The notes beneath the pieces were generated by a model, which was not told where the DNA came from, searched no databases, and worked only from the letters and a program-made list of their open reading frames with translations. Of a DNA stretch of 64,000 nucleotides, positions 34,983 through 44,706 are shown in pieces. The translations under genes and the position numbers were made by a program. The stretch comes from Mesorhizobium amorphae. Lineage in GTDB: Bacteria; Pseudomonadota; Alphaproteobacteria; Rhizobiales; Rhizobiaceae. Numbering within the stretch: position 1 is the stretch's first letter; the number at the start of each line of letters is the position of its first letter. The DNA lies in the NCBI GenBank assembly GCA_003240775.1, contig QFNI01000005.1, positions 79,986 through 143,985 on the forward strand. Reading direction: 5' to 3'.

Positions 34983-36410
34983 GTGGCGCTTCCTCCGATC
35001 ATGCGCACAACGGCCGCCCGGCTGTCCGCGCTTTTCCTTTTGCTTTTCACGGTCTGCGCCCTGATCCTCGTGGTCTACATGACCCAGGTCTCGGTCTCGA
35101 TGCTGACGGCCCAGACGCGCGGCACGATCAACGAGGAGATCGCCTCGCTCGACCGCGCCTACCAACGCGGCGGCCTGCCGCTTCTGGTGCGCCTCATCAC
35201 CCAGCGCTCGCGCCAGCCCGGCGCCAATCTCTACCTCATCGCCGAGCCCTCGGGCCGCATCCTGGCGGGCAATGTGGAGAGCCTGGACCCCCGCATCCTC
35301 CTGACCCAGGGCTGGACCGAGGTGCCCTTCTCCTACCAGCGCTACGGCGAGGGCGACCGCTCCCAGCTTCCCGTCGGCACCGAGACGCGGCACGACGCGA
35401 TTGCCATCGTGCTCCAGCTCCCGAACGGCCTGCGCGCGCTGGTCGGCCGCGATCTCGGCGAGCCCGAGCGCCTGCGCTCGGTGGTGCAGCGCGCGCTTCT
35501 GCTTTCGGTCGGGCTGATGGCCGTCACCGGGCTTCTGATCTGGCTCGTGGTCGGCCGCCGCGCGCTGCGCCGCATCGATCATCTCTCAGAAGCCGGGCGC
35601 CAGATCATGGCGGGCGACCTGTCGCGCCGCCTGCCGGTCTCGGGCAGCGGCGACGAGTTCGACCGGCTGGCCGAGAGCCTCAACGCCATGATCGGCCGCA
35701 TCGGCGAGTTGAACGAGGGTTTGAAGCAGGTGTCCGACAACATCGCCCACGACCTCAAGACCCCGCTCACCCGCCTGCGCAACCGCGCGGAAGCGGCATT
35801 GGCGGGAGGCGAGGGTGCTGGCGACCACCGCGAGGCGCTGGAAGCCACGATCCACAATTCCGACCAGCTGATCCGCACCTTCAATTCCATCTTGATGATC
35901 TCGCGGCTCGAAGCCGGGCAGAGCACGGCCGAAGCCTCCGCGCCCGTCGATCTCGGCGCCTCCGTGCGCGACGTGATCGAGCTCTACGACGCGGTGGCCG
36001 AGGAGGCGGGCGTGGCGCTGGAGCTTGAAGCGGAAAGCCCCATCGTGGTGGAAGGCAACCGCGAGCTGATCGGCCAGGCCCTTGCCAACCTCATCGACAA
36101 CGCCATCAAATATGCGGGCGGCGAGGAGGTGGCCGCGCCGCGCGTTCGCGTGCGGTTGGGGGAGGAGGGTGGCGAAGCGGTGATCGAGGTTTCCGACAAC
36201 GGTCCGGGCATTCCCGACGATGCCGACCGCGAGCGCGCCACCGAGCGCTTCGTGCGGCTGGAGAAGAGCCGTTCCCAGCCCGGCTCGGGGCTGGGCCTGT
36301 CCATCGTGCGCGCGGTGATGAAGTTCCACGGCGGCCGGCTCGAACTCCTGCCCGGCGCGCCCGGCCTGCGCGCCCTCATGCGCTTTCCCCTTCGGGCCCA
36401 GCCCGCATGA
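34983..36410 (+). CDS. Sensor histidine kinase paired with the degP-linked regulator
   Basis: A 475-residue two-helix membrane kinase. Transmembrane segments lie at about 15-33 and 172-190. A periplasmic domain of about 140 residues lies between them, then HAMP (GRRALRRIDHLSEAGRQIMA), H-box NIAHDLKTPLTRLRNRAEAA (His 256), and ATPase motifs LANLIDNAIKYAGG, DNGPGIPDDAD and GSGLGLSIV. The start is the GTG at 34983, with an ATG at 35001 as alternative. The stop overlaps the glnE start by 4 bp. Confidence 0.85.
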   Translation: MALPPIMRTTAARLSALFLLLFTVCALILVVYMTQVSVSMLTAQTRGTINEEIASLDRAYQRGGLPLLVRLITQRSRQPGANLYLIAEPSGRILAGNVESLDPRILLTQGWTEVPFSYQRYGEGDRSQLPVGTETRHDAIAIVLQLPNGLRALVGRDLGEPERLRSVVQRALLLSVGLMAVTGLLIWLVVGRRALRRIDHLSEAGRQIMAGDLSRRLPVSGSGDEFDRLAESLNAMIGRIGELNEGLKQVSDNIAHDLKTPLTRLRNRAEAALAGGEGAGDHREALEATIHNSDQLIRTFNSILMISRLEAGQSTAEASAPVDLGASVRDVIELYDAVAEEAGVALELEAESPIVVEGNRELIGQALANLIDNAIKYAGGEEVAAPRVRVRLGEEGGEAVIEVSDNGPGIPDDADRERATERFVRLEKSRSQPGSGLGLSIVRAVMKFHGGRLELLPGAPGLRALMRFPLRAQPA

Positions 36411-39307
36411 GGCACATCGTTCCACTCGATGCGGCGAATGCTGCCGAAGCGCTGGCCGATGTGATCGAGGCGGCCGAAGCCGCTGACCCGGCGATTGCCC
36501 AGCGCATCGGCCGGCCCAGCGAGGCGCGCGATTTCCTGGCCGCCGTGTTCGACCTTTCCCCCTACTTGCGGGGAGCCGCCCGCAAGATGCCGCGGGCCAT
36601 TGAGACCTGGGTCGAGAACCGGACCAGGGAGCGCCTGGCAGCCATCGGCTCGGCCTTCGAGGCCCTGCCGGCCGAGGCCGGCGGCGAGGCCGCCCTGATG
36701 CGCGAATTGCGCGCCCTGCGCAACGAGGCCCATCTGCTGATAGCGCTCGACGATCTGTCGGGCCGCGCCACGCCGCTCAAGACCGTGGAGCGCCTGAGCG
36801 CGCTGGCCGAGAGCGCTGTCGGCGCAGCCGTCGATTTCCTGCTGCGCGAGGCCCATGCGTCGGGCAAGCTCGCTCTGCCCGACCCCGAACGCCCTTCCGA
36901 GGGCTCGGGCCTGATCGTGCTCGGCATGGGCAAGCTCGGAGGACGGGAGCTCAATTTCTCCTCCGACATCGACCTCATCGTGTTCTTTGAAGGCGATGCG
37001 CCGGCCATCCGCGATCCCCTCGACGCGGGCGAGATGTTTGCGCGTTTGACCCGCCGCCTCGTGCGCATCCTCCAGGACCGCACCGAGCACGGCTACGTGT
37101 TTCGCACCGACCTGCGCCTGCGCCCCGATCCCGGCTCCACCCCGCTCGCCATCCCCGTCGAGGCCGCCCTCATCTACTATGAGGGGCGCGGCCAGAACTG
37201 GGAGCGCGCCGCCATGATCAAGGCGCGCGCGATAGCGGGCGACCGCAAGGCGGGCGAGCGCTTCCTGGCCGAGCTTCGCCCCTATGTCTGGCGCAAATAT
37301 CTCGATTATGCCGCGATTGCCGACGTCCATTCCATCAAGCGCCAGATCCACGCCCATCGCGGCTTCGGCGCGGCTGCCGTGGAAGGCCACAACGTCAAGC
37401 TCGGCCGCGGCGGTATCCGCGAGATCGAGTTCTTCGTCCAAACCCAGCAGTTGATCGCGGGCGGCCGCTTTCCCGAGCTGCGCGGCAAGGAAACCGTGCC
37501 GATGCTGCACGCCCTGGCCAGGAAGGGCTGGATAGCAGGGGAGGAGGCCGAGGCGCTTTCGGCGCATTACTGGTTTTTGCGCCGCGTCGAGCACGCCATC
37601 CAGACGGTGGCCGACGAGCAGGCCCATTCGGTGCCCGAGGACGCCGAAGGGGTGGAGCGCGTGGCCCGGCTCCTGGGCTTTGCCTCGCGCGACGGCTTCG
37701 CCACGGCCCTGCGCGGGGCGATGGAGGACGTCGAGAAACACTATGCCGCCCTTTTCGAGACCGCGCCCGAACTGTCGTCGGGCGTCGGCAACCTCGTCTT
37801 CACCGGAGACGTGGACGACCCCGACACGCTCCAGACACTGGCTTCGCTCGGCTTCGAACGCCCGAGCGACATCGCGCGGATCGTGCGCGGCTGGCATTTC
37901 GGCCGCTATCGCGCCACCCAGTCGGCCGAAGCGCGCGAGCGGCTGACCGAGCTGACCCCGGCGCTGCTGAAGGCGTTCGGCGAGACGGGGAGGGCGGACG
38001 CCACGGCCGTCGCCTTCGACGCCTTTCTGGCGGGGCTGCCCGCCGGCATCCAGCTTTTTGCGCTCCTGCAGTCCAACCCGCGCCTGCTCGACCTTCTCGT
38101 CACCACGCTGAGCGCCGCGCCCCGGCTCGCGGCCACCATCACCAAGCGGCCCCATGTGTTCGACGGGCTGCTCGACCCCGCCCTTCTTTCGGCCCTGCCG
38201 GATCGGGCCTACCTGTCCGAGCGGCTCGGCGCGTTCCTCTCGGTCGCCCGGCTCCACGAGGAGCGGCTCGACCGCCTGCGCATCTTCGCGGCCGAGCAGC
38301 GCTTCTTGATCGGCATGCGCCTGCTGGTCGGCGCGATCGACGGCTTCCGCGCGGGACAGGCCTTTTCCGATCTCGCCGACCTCACCATCGCGGCAGCGCT
38401 CGAAGCGGTCTCCGACGAGCTTGCCGAGCGCCACGGCCATGTGCCCGGAGGCCGGGTGGCGCTGGTCGGCATGGGGCGCCTGGGCAGCCGCGAGCTGACG
38501 GCGGGCTCCGACATCGACCTGATCCTGCTCTACGACCACGACGAGGACGCGCTGGAATCGGATGGGCCCAAGGGCCTCGCCCCGCCCCACTATTTCGCGC
38601 GGCTGACCCAGCGCCTGGTCGCCGCCCTTTCGGCGCCCACCGGCGAGGGGGTGCTCTACGAGATCGACCTGCGCCTGCGCCCCTCCGGCAACAAGGGTCC
38701 GATCGCCGTCCACCTCGACGCCTTCTCGCGCTACCAGCATCTGGAAGCCTGGACCTGGGAGCACATGGCGCTCACCCGCGCGCGCACCATCTCCGGCGAC
38801 CCCAGCCTGTGCTCGGCCATCGAGGCCGAGATCGCGGCGGTGCTTGCGCTGCCGCGCGATCCCGGGGTGGTCCGCAAGGACGCGCGCGAGATGCGCGCCA
38901 TCCTGGCCGAGGAGAAGCCCCCGCGCGATGCCTGGGACATCAAGCTGATGCCCGGCGGCTTCATCGACTGCGAGTTCATCGCCCAGACCGCGCGGCTCAC
39001 GGGCGCGTTGAAGCGCGGCGCGCTGCCCGACGGCACGGGCGAGACGCTCGCGCGCATCCGCGACGACGCGCTCGACCCCGCCCGTCGCGAGGAGCTGGAA
39101 ACGGCCTTCCGCCTCTACACCGAGCTGTCGCAGCTGATCCGCGTCTGCCTGACCGGGCCGCTCGACCCCGACGACGTGCCGCCCGGCCTGCGCTCGCGCC
39201 TCGTGGCGGTCGCCGATCTGCCGAGCTGGGAGGTGCTGTGCGCCCATCTCGAGGAGACCGCGGGGCGCGTGGCCGCCATCTTCCGCACCTGGACCAAGCC
39301 GCGCTGA
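36407..39307 (+). CDS. glnE: Bifunctional glutamine synthetase adenylyltransferase/deadenylylase
   Basis: A 966-residue GlnE that adenylylates or de-adenylylates glutamine synthetase in response to PII, adjusting nitrogen assimilation. Both nucleotidyltransferase halves are present: GMGKLGGRELNFSSDIDLIV at about 169-188 and GMGRLGSRELTAGSDIDLIL at about 686-705, each with the D-x-D metal pair. A linker with the regulatory domain lies between. It overlaps the kinase gene by 4 bp. Confidence 0.95.
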   Translation: MRHIVPLDAANAAEALADVIEAAEAADPAIAQRIGRPSEARDFLAAVFDLSPYLRGAARKMPRAIETWVENRTRERLAAIGSAFEALPAEAGGEAALMRELRALRNEAHLLIALDDLSGRATPLKTVERLSALAESAVGAAVDFLLREAHASGKLALPDPERPSEGSGLIVLGMGKLGGRELNFSSDIDLIVFFEGDAPAIRDPLDAGEMFARLTRRLVRILQDRTEHGYVFRTDLRLRPDPGSTPLAIPVEAALIYYEGRGQNWERAAMIKARAIAGDRKAGERFLAELRPYVWRKYLDYAAIADVHSIKRQIHAHRGFGAAAVEGHNVKLGRGGIREIEFFVQTQQLIAGGRFPELRGKETVPMLHALARKGWIAGEEAEALSAHYWFLRRVEHAIQTVADEQAHSVPEDAEGVERVARLLGFASRDGFATALRGAMEDVEKHYAALFETAPELSSGVGNLVFTGDVDDPDTLQTLASLGFERPSDIARIVRGWHFGRYRATQSAEARERLTELTPALLKAFGETGRADATAVAFDAFLAGLPAGIQLFALLQSNPRLLDLLVTTLSAAPRLAATITKRPHVFDGLLDPALLSALPDRAYLSERLGAFLSVARLHEERLDRLRIFAAEQRFLIGMRLLVGAIDGFRAGQAFSDLADLTIAAALEAVSDELAERHGHVPGGRVALVGMGRLGSRELTAGSDIDLILLYDHDEDALESDGPKGLAPPHYFARLTQRLVAALSAPTGEGVLYEIDLRLRPSGNKGPIAVHLDAFSRYQHLEAWTWEHMALTRARTISGDPSLCSAIEAEIAAVLALPRDPGVVRKDAREMRAILAEEKPPRDAWDIKLMPGGFIDCEFIAQTARLTGALKRGALPDGTGETLARIRDDALDPARREELETAFRLYTELSQLIRVCLTGPLDPDDVPPGLRSRLVAVADLPSWEVLCAHLEETAGRVAAIFRTWTKPR

Positions 39308-39313
39308 GACGCC

Positions 39314-41674
39314 TCAGGCGGCCTTCTTGAGTTCCACTTCGGTTCTCTTGGGTCCAGGCAGGCGCACGGACACGATGGTGCCCATGCCCTCGGTGGAGCG
39401 GATCTTGAGCGCGCCGCCGTGCAGCTGCGCGAGCGAGCGCGAGATGGCGAGCCCCAGGCCCGATCCGTCATGGCTCTTGGTGAACTGGTTCTGCACCTGC
39501 TCGAAGGGCCGCCCGAGCTTCTTCAGCGCGGTCTTGGGAATGCCGCAGCCATTGTCTTCGATGGACAGCATGACCGCGCCCGAGACCTTGCGTGCGCGCA
39601 CCTCGATCCGCCCGCCCTGGCCGGTGAACTTCACCGCGTTGGACAGGAGGTTGATCGCGATCTGCTTGATGGCGCGGCGGTCGGCGAAGAGCCGCATCTC
39701 CGGCGAGATCTTGGTTTCCAGCACGATCTGCTTCTTGGCCGCCTGGAGCGCGATCACGCGCACGGTCTCGTTGATGAGCGGGTAGAGGTCGATCTCCTCG
39801 CGCTCGATCATGAACTGGCCAGCCTCGATCTTGGACATGTCGAGGATGTCGTTGATCACGCCGAGCAGGTATTCGCCGCTCGACTTGATGTCGCGCACAT
39901 ATTCCTCGTAGCGCGCGTTGCCCACCGGCCCGAACAGGTGCGAGCCCATCACGTCGGAGAAGCCGATGATGGCGTTGAGCGGCGTGCGGAGCTCGTGGCT
40001 CATGTTGGCCAGGAACTCGGATTTGGCCCGGTTCGCGGCTTCCGCGCGCTCGGTCTCGGTCATGTACATCTTGTTGAGCTGGGCGAGCTCGTTGTTCAGC
40101 TGCGCCAGCTCGCGCGCGCGCTCTTCCTCCGCCTTGCGCGCGAAGCTCAGGTCCTGGATGGTCGCCATCAGGCGCTTTTCGCTGTCCACCAGCTTTTCCT
40201 GGTGCAGCTTGATCTGGGTGATGTCGGTGCCGACCGAGACGAGGCCCCCGTCGCGCGTACGCAGCTCGTTCACCTGCACCCATTTGCCGTCGGCCAGGAG
40301 ACGCTCGAAGGTGGCCGCGCCGCGCGGGCCGTTGGCGTTGGCGAGACGGCGCTCGGAAACGGTGGCGCGCATGCGCCGCTCCAGCGCCTCGCGGTCGGTG
40401 CCCGGCATCACGTCGCGGTCGGAAAGGCCGGTGTCGAGCTGGAAGCGCGTGTTGCACATCACGAGCCGCTCGGCCGCGTCCCACAGCACGAAGGATTCCG
40501 TGATGTTCTCGATGGCAGTGCGCAGCCGCATGTCGGCCGCTTCCGAGCGCAGCGCCAGGTCCTGCTGCTCGGTCACGTCGATGGCGATGCCCACGAGCTG
40601 AAGCTCGGACGCGTTGGGGTCGAGCACCTGGGCGCGGGCCCGCATCCAGACCCAGTGGCCGTCCGCGTGGCGCAGGCGGAAGATCTGGTCGATGTGATCG
40701 ACCTCGCGCGCGATGATGCGCTGGGCGAGGTCGAACAGGTTGCCGTCGTCGGGGTGGATGATGTCTTCCACCTCGCCGAAGGACAGCATGTTGCTGGTCG
40801 GCTCGTAGCCGAGGATCGTGTAGGTCGAGGGCGACCAGAGCACGCGGCCCCGCACCATGTCCCAGGTCCACAGCCCGCAGCGCCCGCGCAGGAGCGCAAG
40901 CTCCATGCGCTGCTCGAGCTCATCCAGGAACACATGCGCCGAGCCCGCCTTCGCGGCCTGCGTGAAATAGGCGTAGAGGATGGTGAGCATCAGCACGGCT
41001 GTGATCACGTAGAGCGTGACGGTGAGCGAGACCGCGCGGCGCCAGCTCGCGAACACCGCGTCCTTGGGCACGAGGGCGGCAGCCGCCATCTTGTGGTCGG
41101 GCGTGAACTCGACGGCCGCGAACCAGTTCGCGCCGCCCGCCTGCACCTCGAGCACGCCCGTGTGCCCGCCGAACAGGAACAGCGGCTGGGCGTCGGCGAT
41201 CATCTGTTCGACCGACTGCCCGCCCCAGCTTTCCGCCGGATCGGTGGATGCGATGACGTTGAGGTCGCTGTCGGCAAAAAGCAGCACATAGTGCTCGCCG
41301 AGTTCGCCCGCCGCGCTGATGTCGTCGAGCATGGCGCGCGCCTGGGAGGCACCCACCGCGCCGTCGCCGTGCAGGCGCACCGCGCTCACCAGGGTTTCGG
41401 CGACCAGCGCCAGCGTGGATCGCGCGTCGCGCTCGGCGTCCTGCCGCTCGCCCATCAGGATGGTGGCGCGGGTGGCGGCGATCACGAGCAGGAAGATGAT
41501 GATCAGCGGCGGGATCGAGCGCCGCAGAAGGGCCTCGCCGCTCGGCAGCCGGGCGATCGCCGGCGCGGCGAACATGGCGGCGTTGGCCGCCCTGCCGCTG
41601 CCGGCCCTGGCGGCCGGCCTTTCCTCGGACACAGGCGCGCCCGCGGCCGCGCTCCACGCGTCCGTATTGGCCAT
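39314..41674 (-). CDS. pleC: PleC-type hybrid-less sensor histidine kinase with PAS domains
   Basis: A 786-residue kinase: transmembrane helices at about 55-75 and 220-240 around a periplasmic sensor loop, PAS domains at about 260-375 and 385-490, a coiled coil, H-box MSHELRTPLNAIIGFSDVMG (His 560), and ATPase motifs INLLSNAVKFTGQG, DNGCGIPKTALKKL and GSGLGLAISRSL. The sequence and the place beside glnE and pepN match PleC of rhizobia, the DivK phosphatase/kinase of the CtrA cell-cycle circuit. GGAGGG precedes the ATG at 41674. The frame opens 39 codons earlier, but those look non-coding. A CtrA-like box lies upstream. Confidence 0.8.
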   Translation of the reverse strand: MANTDAWSAAAGAPVSEERPAARAGSGRAANAAMFAAPAIARLPSGEALLRRSIPPLIIIFLLVIAATRATILMGERQDAERDARSTLALVAETLVSAVRLHGDGAVGASQARAMLDDISAAGELGEHYVLLFADSDLNVIASTDPAESWGGQSVEQMIADAQPLFLFGGHTGVLEVQAGGANWFAAVEFTPDHKMAAAALVPKDAVFASWRRAVSLTVTLYVITAVLMLTILYAYFTQAAKAGSAHVFLDELEQRMELALLRGRCGLWTWDMVRGRVLWSPSTYTILGYEPTSNMLSFGEVEDIIHPDDGNLFDLAQRIIAREVDHIDQIFRLRHADGHWVWMRARAQVLDPNASELQLVGIAIDVTEQQDLALRSEAADMRLRTAIENITESFVLWDAAERLVMCNTRFQLDTGLSDRDVMPGTDREALERRMRATVSERRLANANGPRGAATFERLLADGKWVQVNELRTRDGGLVSVGTDITQIKLHQEKLVDSEKRLMATIQDLSFARKAEEERARELAQLNNELAQLNKMYMTETERAEAANRAKSEFLANMSHELRTPLNAIIGFSDVMGSHLFGPVGNARYEEYVRDIKSSGEYLLGVINDILDMSKIEAGQFMIEREEIDLYPLINETVRVIALQAAKKQIVLETKISPEMRLFADRRAIKQIAINLLSNAVKFTGQGGRIEVRARKVSGAVMLSIEDNGCGIPKTALKKLGRPFEQVQNQFTKSHDGSGLGLAISRSLAQLHGGALKIRSTEGMGTIVSVRLPGPKRTEVELKKAA

Positions 41675-41821
41675 GAAGGCCCTCCGATTCGATGTCTGGA
41701 CGCGATCCGGCAACGCCTCACTGGCCGAATCATGGTTAAAAAACCAGACGGGATTCCCCTTGTCCAGCTTCCACAGGAAAGTTTGCGCCAATAAGGCGAA
41801 GCTTGCGTCCGGCTGTGATGC

Positions 41822-41836
41822 TTAAAGAACAGTTAA
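41822..41836. promoter_or_regulatory. CtrA-like box upstream of pleC
   Basis: TTAAAGAACAGTTAA is a full TTAA-N7-TTAA pair, lacking only the final C of the CtrA consensus. It lies 148 bp upstream of the pleC start, in an AT-rich stretch between pepN and pleC. Binding is inferred. Confidence 0.45.
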
Positions 41837-41861
41837 AGTTTTTTCGAAGTTGGGGACTTCC

Positions 41862-44501
41862 CTAAGCCAGTGTCCGCTCCACGATGTCGCGCACGTCGAC
41901 CGACAGCGTGTCGGATGCCGAGATGCGCAAAAGGGCGGCGCGCGCCTTGGCCTGGCGCTTGGGCTCGACCGAGCGCCACGAGCGCAGCGCGGTGGCGAGC
42001 CGGGCGGCGACCTGCGGGTTGCGCTCGGCGAGCGCGAGCACCACGTCGGCCAGAAGCTCGTAGCCCGCCCCGTCCGCGCGGTGGAAGCCGGTCTGGTTGG
42101 AGCTCGCGAAATTGCCCACGAGCGAGCGCACCCGGTTGGGGTTGGCGAGCGAGAAGGCGGGGTGCTCCATGAGCGCGCGCACGCTGTCGGCGGTGGCCGC
42201 GCCCGGCACGGTGGCGCGGATGGCGAACCACTTGTCCATGGCGAGCGGGTTGTCGCCGTGGCGCCTCTCGAAGCCTGCCACGGCGTCCTCCGCCTCGCTG
42301 CTCGCCGCGTGCCGGTGGGTGAGCACCGAAAGGGCGGCCGCGCGGTCGGTCATGTTGGTGGCGCCGCTGAAATGCCGCCCCGCGCGCGCTGCGCCGCCGG
42401 GCAGGGTCGCGAGATAGTCGAGCAGCGTGTTGCGCAGCGCGCGCCGCCCAGCACTCGGCGCATCGCTCAGGAAGGGGCCCTTGTCGCTCAGGCTCTCGTA
42501 GAGCGCCGCGAAGCTTTCCCCGTTCGCTTGGGCGATGGCCGTCACGAGTGCCGTTCGCGCCGCGTGCACGGCGTCGGGGTCGATGTTTGCGCCGATCTCG
42601 CGCGCGATGTCGGCTTCCGCCGGCAGCGTCAGCGTCAGCGCGCGGAAGGCGGGCTCGAGGCTTTCGTCGGACGCCACCGCGCCTGCGAGCGCCACGAGTT
42701 CGGGCGCGAAGTCCGGCTCCTTGCCGCCGCGCAGGCGCCGCGAGGCGTCGATCAGCGCATCGGTCGCGAGCATGGTGAAGGCCTGCCAGCGGGCGAAGGG
42801 GTCGCTGTCGTGGCGGGCCAGAAACATCTGGTCCTCGCGCGGCTGCTCCACCGAAAGCGTGACGGGCGCGGAAAAGCCCCGGTTGAGCGAAAGGGCAGGG
42901 CGCTCGGCAACGCCTGAGAAGCGCACGGCATGGCGCCGCTTGCGCAGGTGGATCACCCCGTTCTCCACGTTGGCGCCCTCAATCGCGGTCGGCTCGATGT
43001 CGCGCCCGTCGGCCCCCACGAGGCCGAAGGCGAGCGGGATGTGCATCAGGCGCTTGCGGCTTTCGCCGGGCGTGGGCGGCATGGACTGCTCGATCTCCAC
43101 CACGAGTTCGCCCCGGCCCGCATCGTGGCGCGAGGTGACCGCGAGGTTGGGCGTACCCGCCTGGTGGTACCAGAGCGAGAATTGCGAGAGATCGCGCCCC
43201 GAAGCCTCCTCGAAGACGCGCACGAAGTCTTCCACGGTCGCCGCGTCCCCGTCATGGCGCTCGAAATAGAGATCCATGCCGCGCCGGAAGGCTTCCGGCC
43301 CGAGGATCGTGCGGATCATGCCCACCACTTCCGAGCCCTTCTCGTAGACGGTGGCCGTGTAGAAGTTGTTGATCTCCTTGTAGCGCCGCGGCCGCACGGG
43401 ATGCGCGAGCGGCCCCTGGTCCTCGGGGAACTGGTGCGCGCGGAGCGTCCGCACATCGGCTATCCGCTCCACCGCGCGCGAGCGCTGGTCGGCGGAGAAT
43501 TCGTGGTCGCGGTAGACCGTCAGCCCTTCCTTGAGGCAGAGCTGGAACCAGTCGCGGCAGGTGATGCGGTTGCCCGTCCAGTTGTGGAAATACTCGTGCG
43601 CGATGATCGCCTCGATGTTGGCGAAGTCGGCGTCGGTGGCGGTCTCCTCGTCGGCCAGCACGTATTTGTCGTTGAAGATGTTGAGGCCCTTGTTCTCCAT
43701 CGCGCCCATGTTGAAGTCGCTGACGGCCACGATGTTGAACACGTCGAGATCGTATTCGAGGCCGAACACCTCCTCGTCCCACCTCATGGAGCGCACCAGC
43801 GCGTCCATGGCGTAGCCCGCCTGGTTCTCCTTGCCGTGCTCCACATAGATGCCGAGCTTCACCTTGCGGCCGGTCGCCGTGGTGAAGGTGTCGTGCACGC
43901 TGCCGAGATCGCCCGCCACGAGCGCGAAGAGGTAGGCCGGCTTTGGGAAGGGGTCGTGCCACTCGGCGAAGTGCCGCCCCCCGCCCAGATCGCCGCTTTC
44001 GCCGGGATTGCCGTTGGACAGCAGCAGCGGGTTCTCCTGGCGGTCGGCCTCGATGCGCACGGAATAGACCGACAGCACGTCGGGCCGGTCGAGGAAATAG
44101 GTGATGCGGCGGAAGCCCTCGGCCTCGCACTGCGTGCAATAGGTGCCGCTCGACCGGTAGAGCCCCATCAGCACGGTGTTTTTGCTCGGCGCGATCCTGG
44201 TCTCGATCTCCAGCGTGAAGCGCTCGAGCTGCGTGTGGAGCGTGAAGCGGTCGGGCGTCGCCTCGAAGGCTGCGGCATCGAGCGGTGCGCCGTCGAGCTT
44301 CGCGCTCACAAGTTCCAGCCCGTCGCCGTCGAGCACGAGCGGGGCGCCCGCGTCCACGCCCTCGCGCCGCTCCACCGAAAGCGTGGAGCGCACCAGCGTC
44401 GCATCGGGGTCGAGCGCGAAGACGAGCCGCGTCTCGGGGATCAGAAACGCGCTCGGACGATAGTCCTCCAGCCGGAACACGCGGTTCTTGTCCTGTGGCA
44501 T
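41862..44501 (-). CDS. pepN: Aminopeptidase N
   Basis: An 879-residue M1-family zinc aminopeptidase of the gamma-proteobacterial PepN subclass. The exopeptidase signature GAMEN (266-270) and the zinc site HEYFH (302-306) with the third ligand Glu 325 (LKEGLTVYRDHEF) are present. The C-terminal helical half is complete. It lies upstream of pleC on the same strand, 187 bp away. It frees amino acids from peptides in the cytoplasm. Confidence 0.95.
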   Translation of the reverse strand: MPQDKNRVFRLEDYRPSAFLIPETRLVFALDPDATLVRSTLSVERREGVDAGAPLVLDGDGLELVSAKLDGAPLDAAAFEATPDRFTLHTQLERFTLEIETRIAPSKNTVLMGLYRSSGTYCTQCEAEGFRRITYFLDRPDVLSVYSVRIEADRQENPLLLSNGNPGESGDLGGGRHFAEWHDPFPKPAYLFALVAGDLGSVHDTFTTATGRKVKLGIYVEHGKENQAGYAMDALVRSMRWDEEVFGLEYDLDVFNIVAVSDFNMGAMENKGLNIFNDKYVLADEETATDADFANIEAIIAHEYFHNWTGNRITCRDWFQLCLKEGLTVYRDHEFSADQRSRAVERIADVRTLRAHQFPEDQGPLAHPVRPRRYKEINNFYTATVYEKGSEVVGMIRTILGPEAFRRGMDLYFERHDGDAATVEDFVRVFEEASGRDLSQFSLWYHQAGTPNLAVTSRHDAGRGELVVEIEQSMPPTPGESRKRLMHIPLAFGLVGADGRDIEPTAIEGANVENGVIHLRKRRHAVRFSGVAERPALSLNRGFSAPVTLSVEQPREDQMFLARHDSDPFARWQAFTMLATDALIDASRRLRGGKEPDFAPELVALAGAVASDESLEPAFRALTLTLPAEADIAREIGANIDPDAVHAARTALVTAIAQANGESFAALYESLSDKGPFLSDAPSAGRRALRNTLLDYLATLPGGAARAGRHFSGATNMTDRAAALSVLTHRHAASSEAEDAVAGFERRHGDNPLAMDKWFAIRATVPGAATADSVRALMEHPAFSLANPNRVRSLVGNFASSNQTGFHRADGAGYELLADVVLALAERNPQVAARLATALRSWRSVEPKRQAKARAALLRISASDTLSVDVRDIVERTLA

Positions 44502-44706
44502 CGGATAGCGGTTTCCCCTGTGAGCCGAGCTTGCGGCCTAGCACCGCTCGCGCCTCTCGACAAATCGGCCGGGTGCCGTAAATCCACCCCTGCCCACCCC
44601 CTCCCTCGACCGTCAGGGACCTTGCCATGAACGCCGCCGCTCCCCCAAACGAGCGCGCTTCGGTGCCCCCAAGCCGTTTTCACCGCCCTTCGGCGCCCAC
44701 AGCCCG

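Noticed and set aside
39419..41794. A 791-codon open frame on the plus strand opposite pleC
   Set aside because: His/Arg/Val-rich antisense shadow; the minus strand encodes a full histidine kinase.
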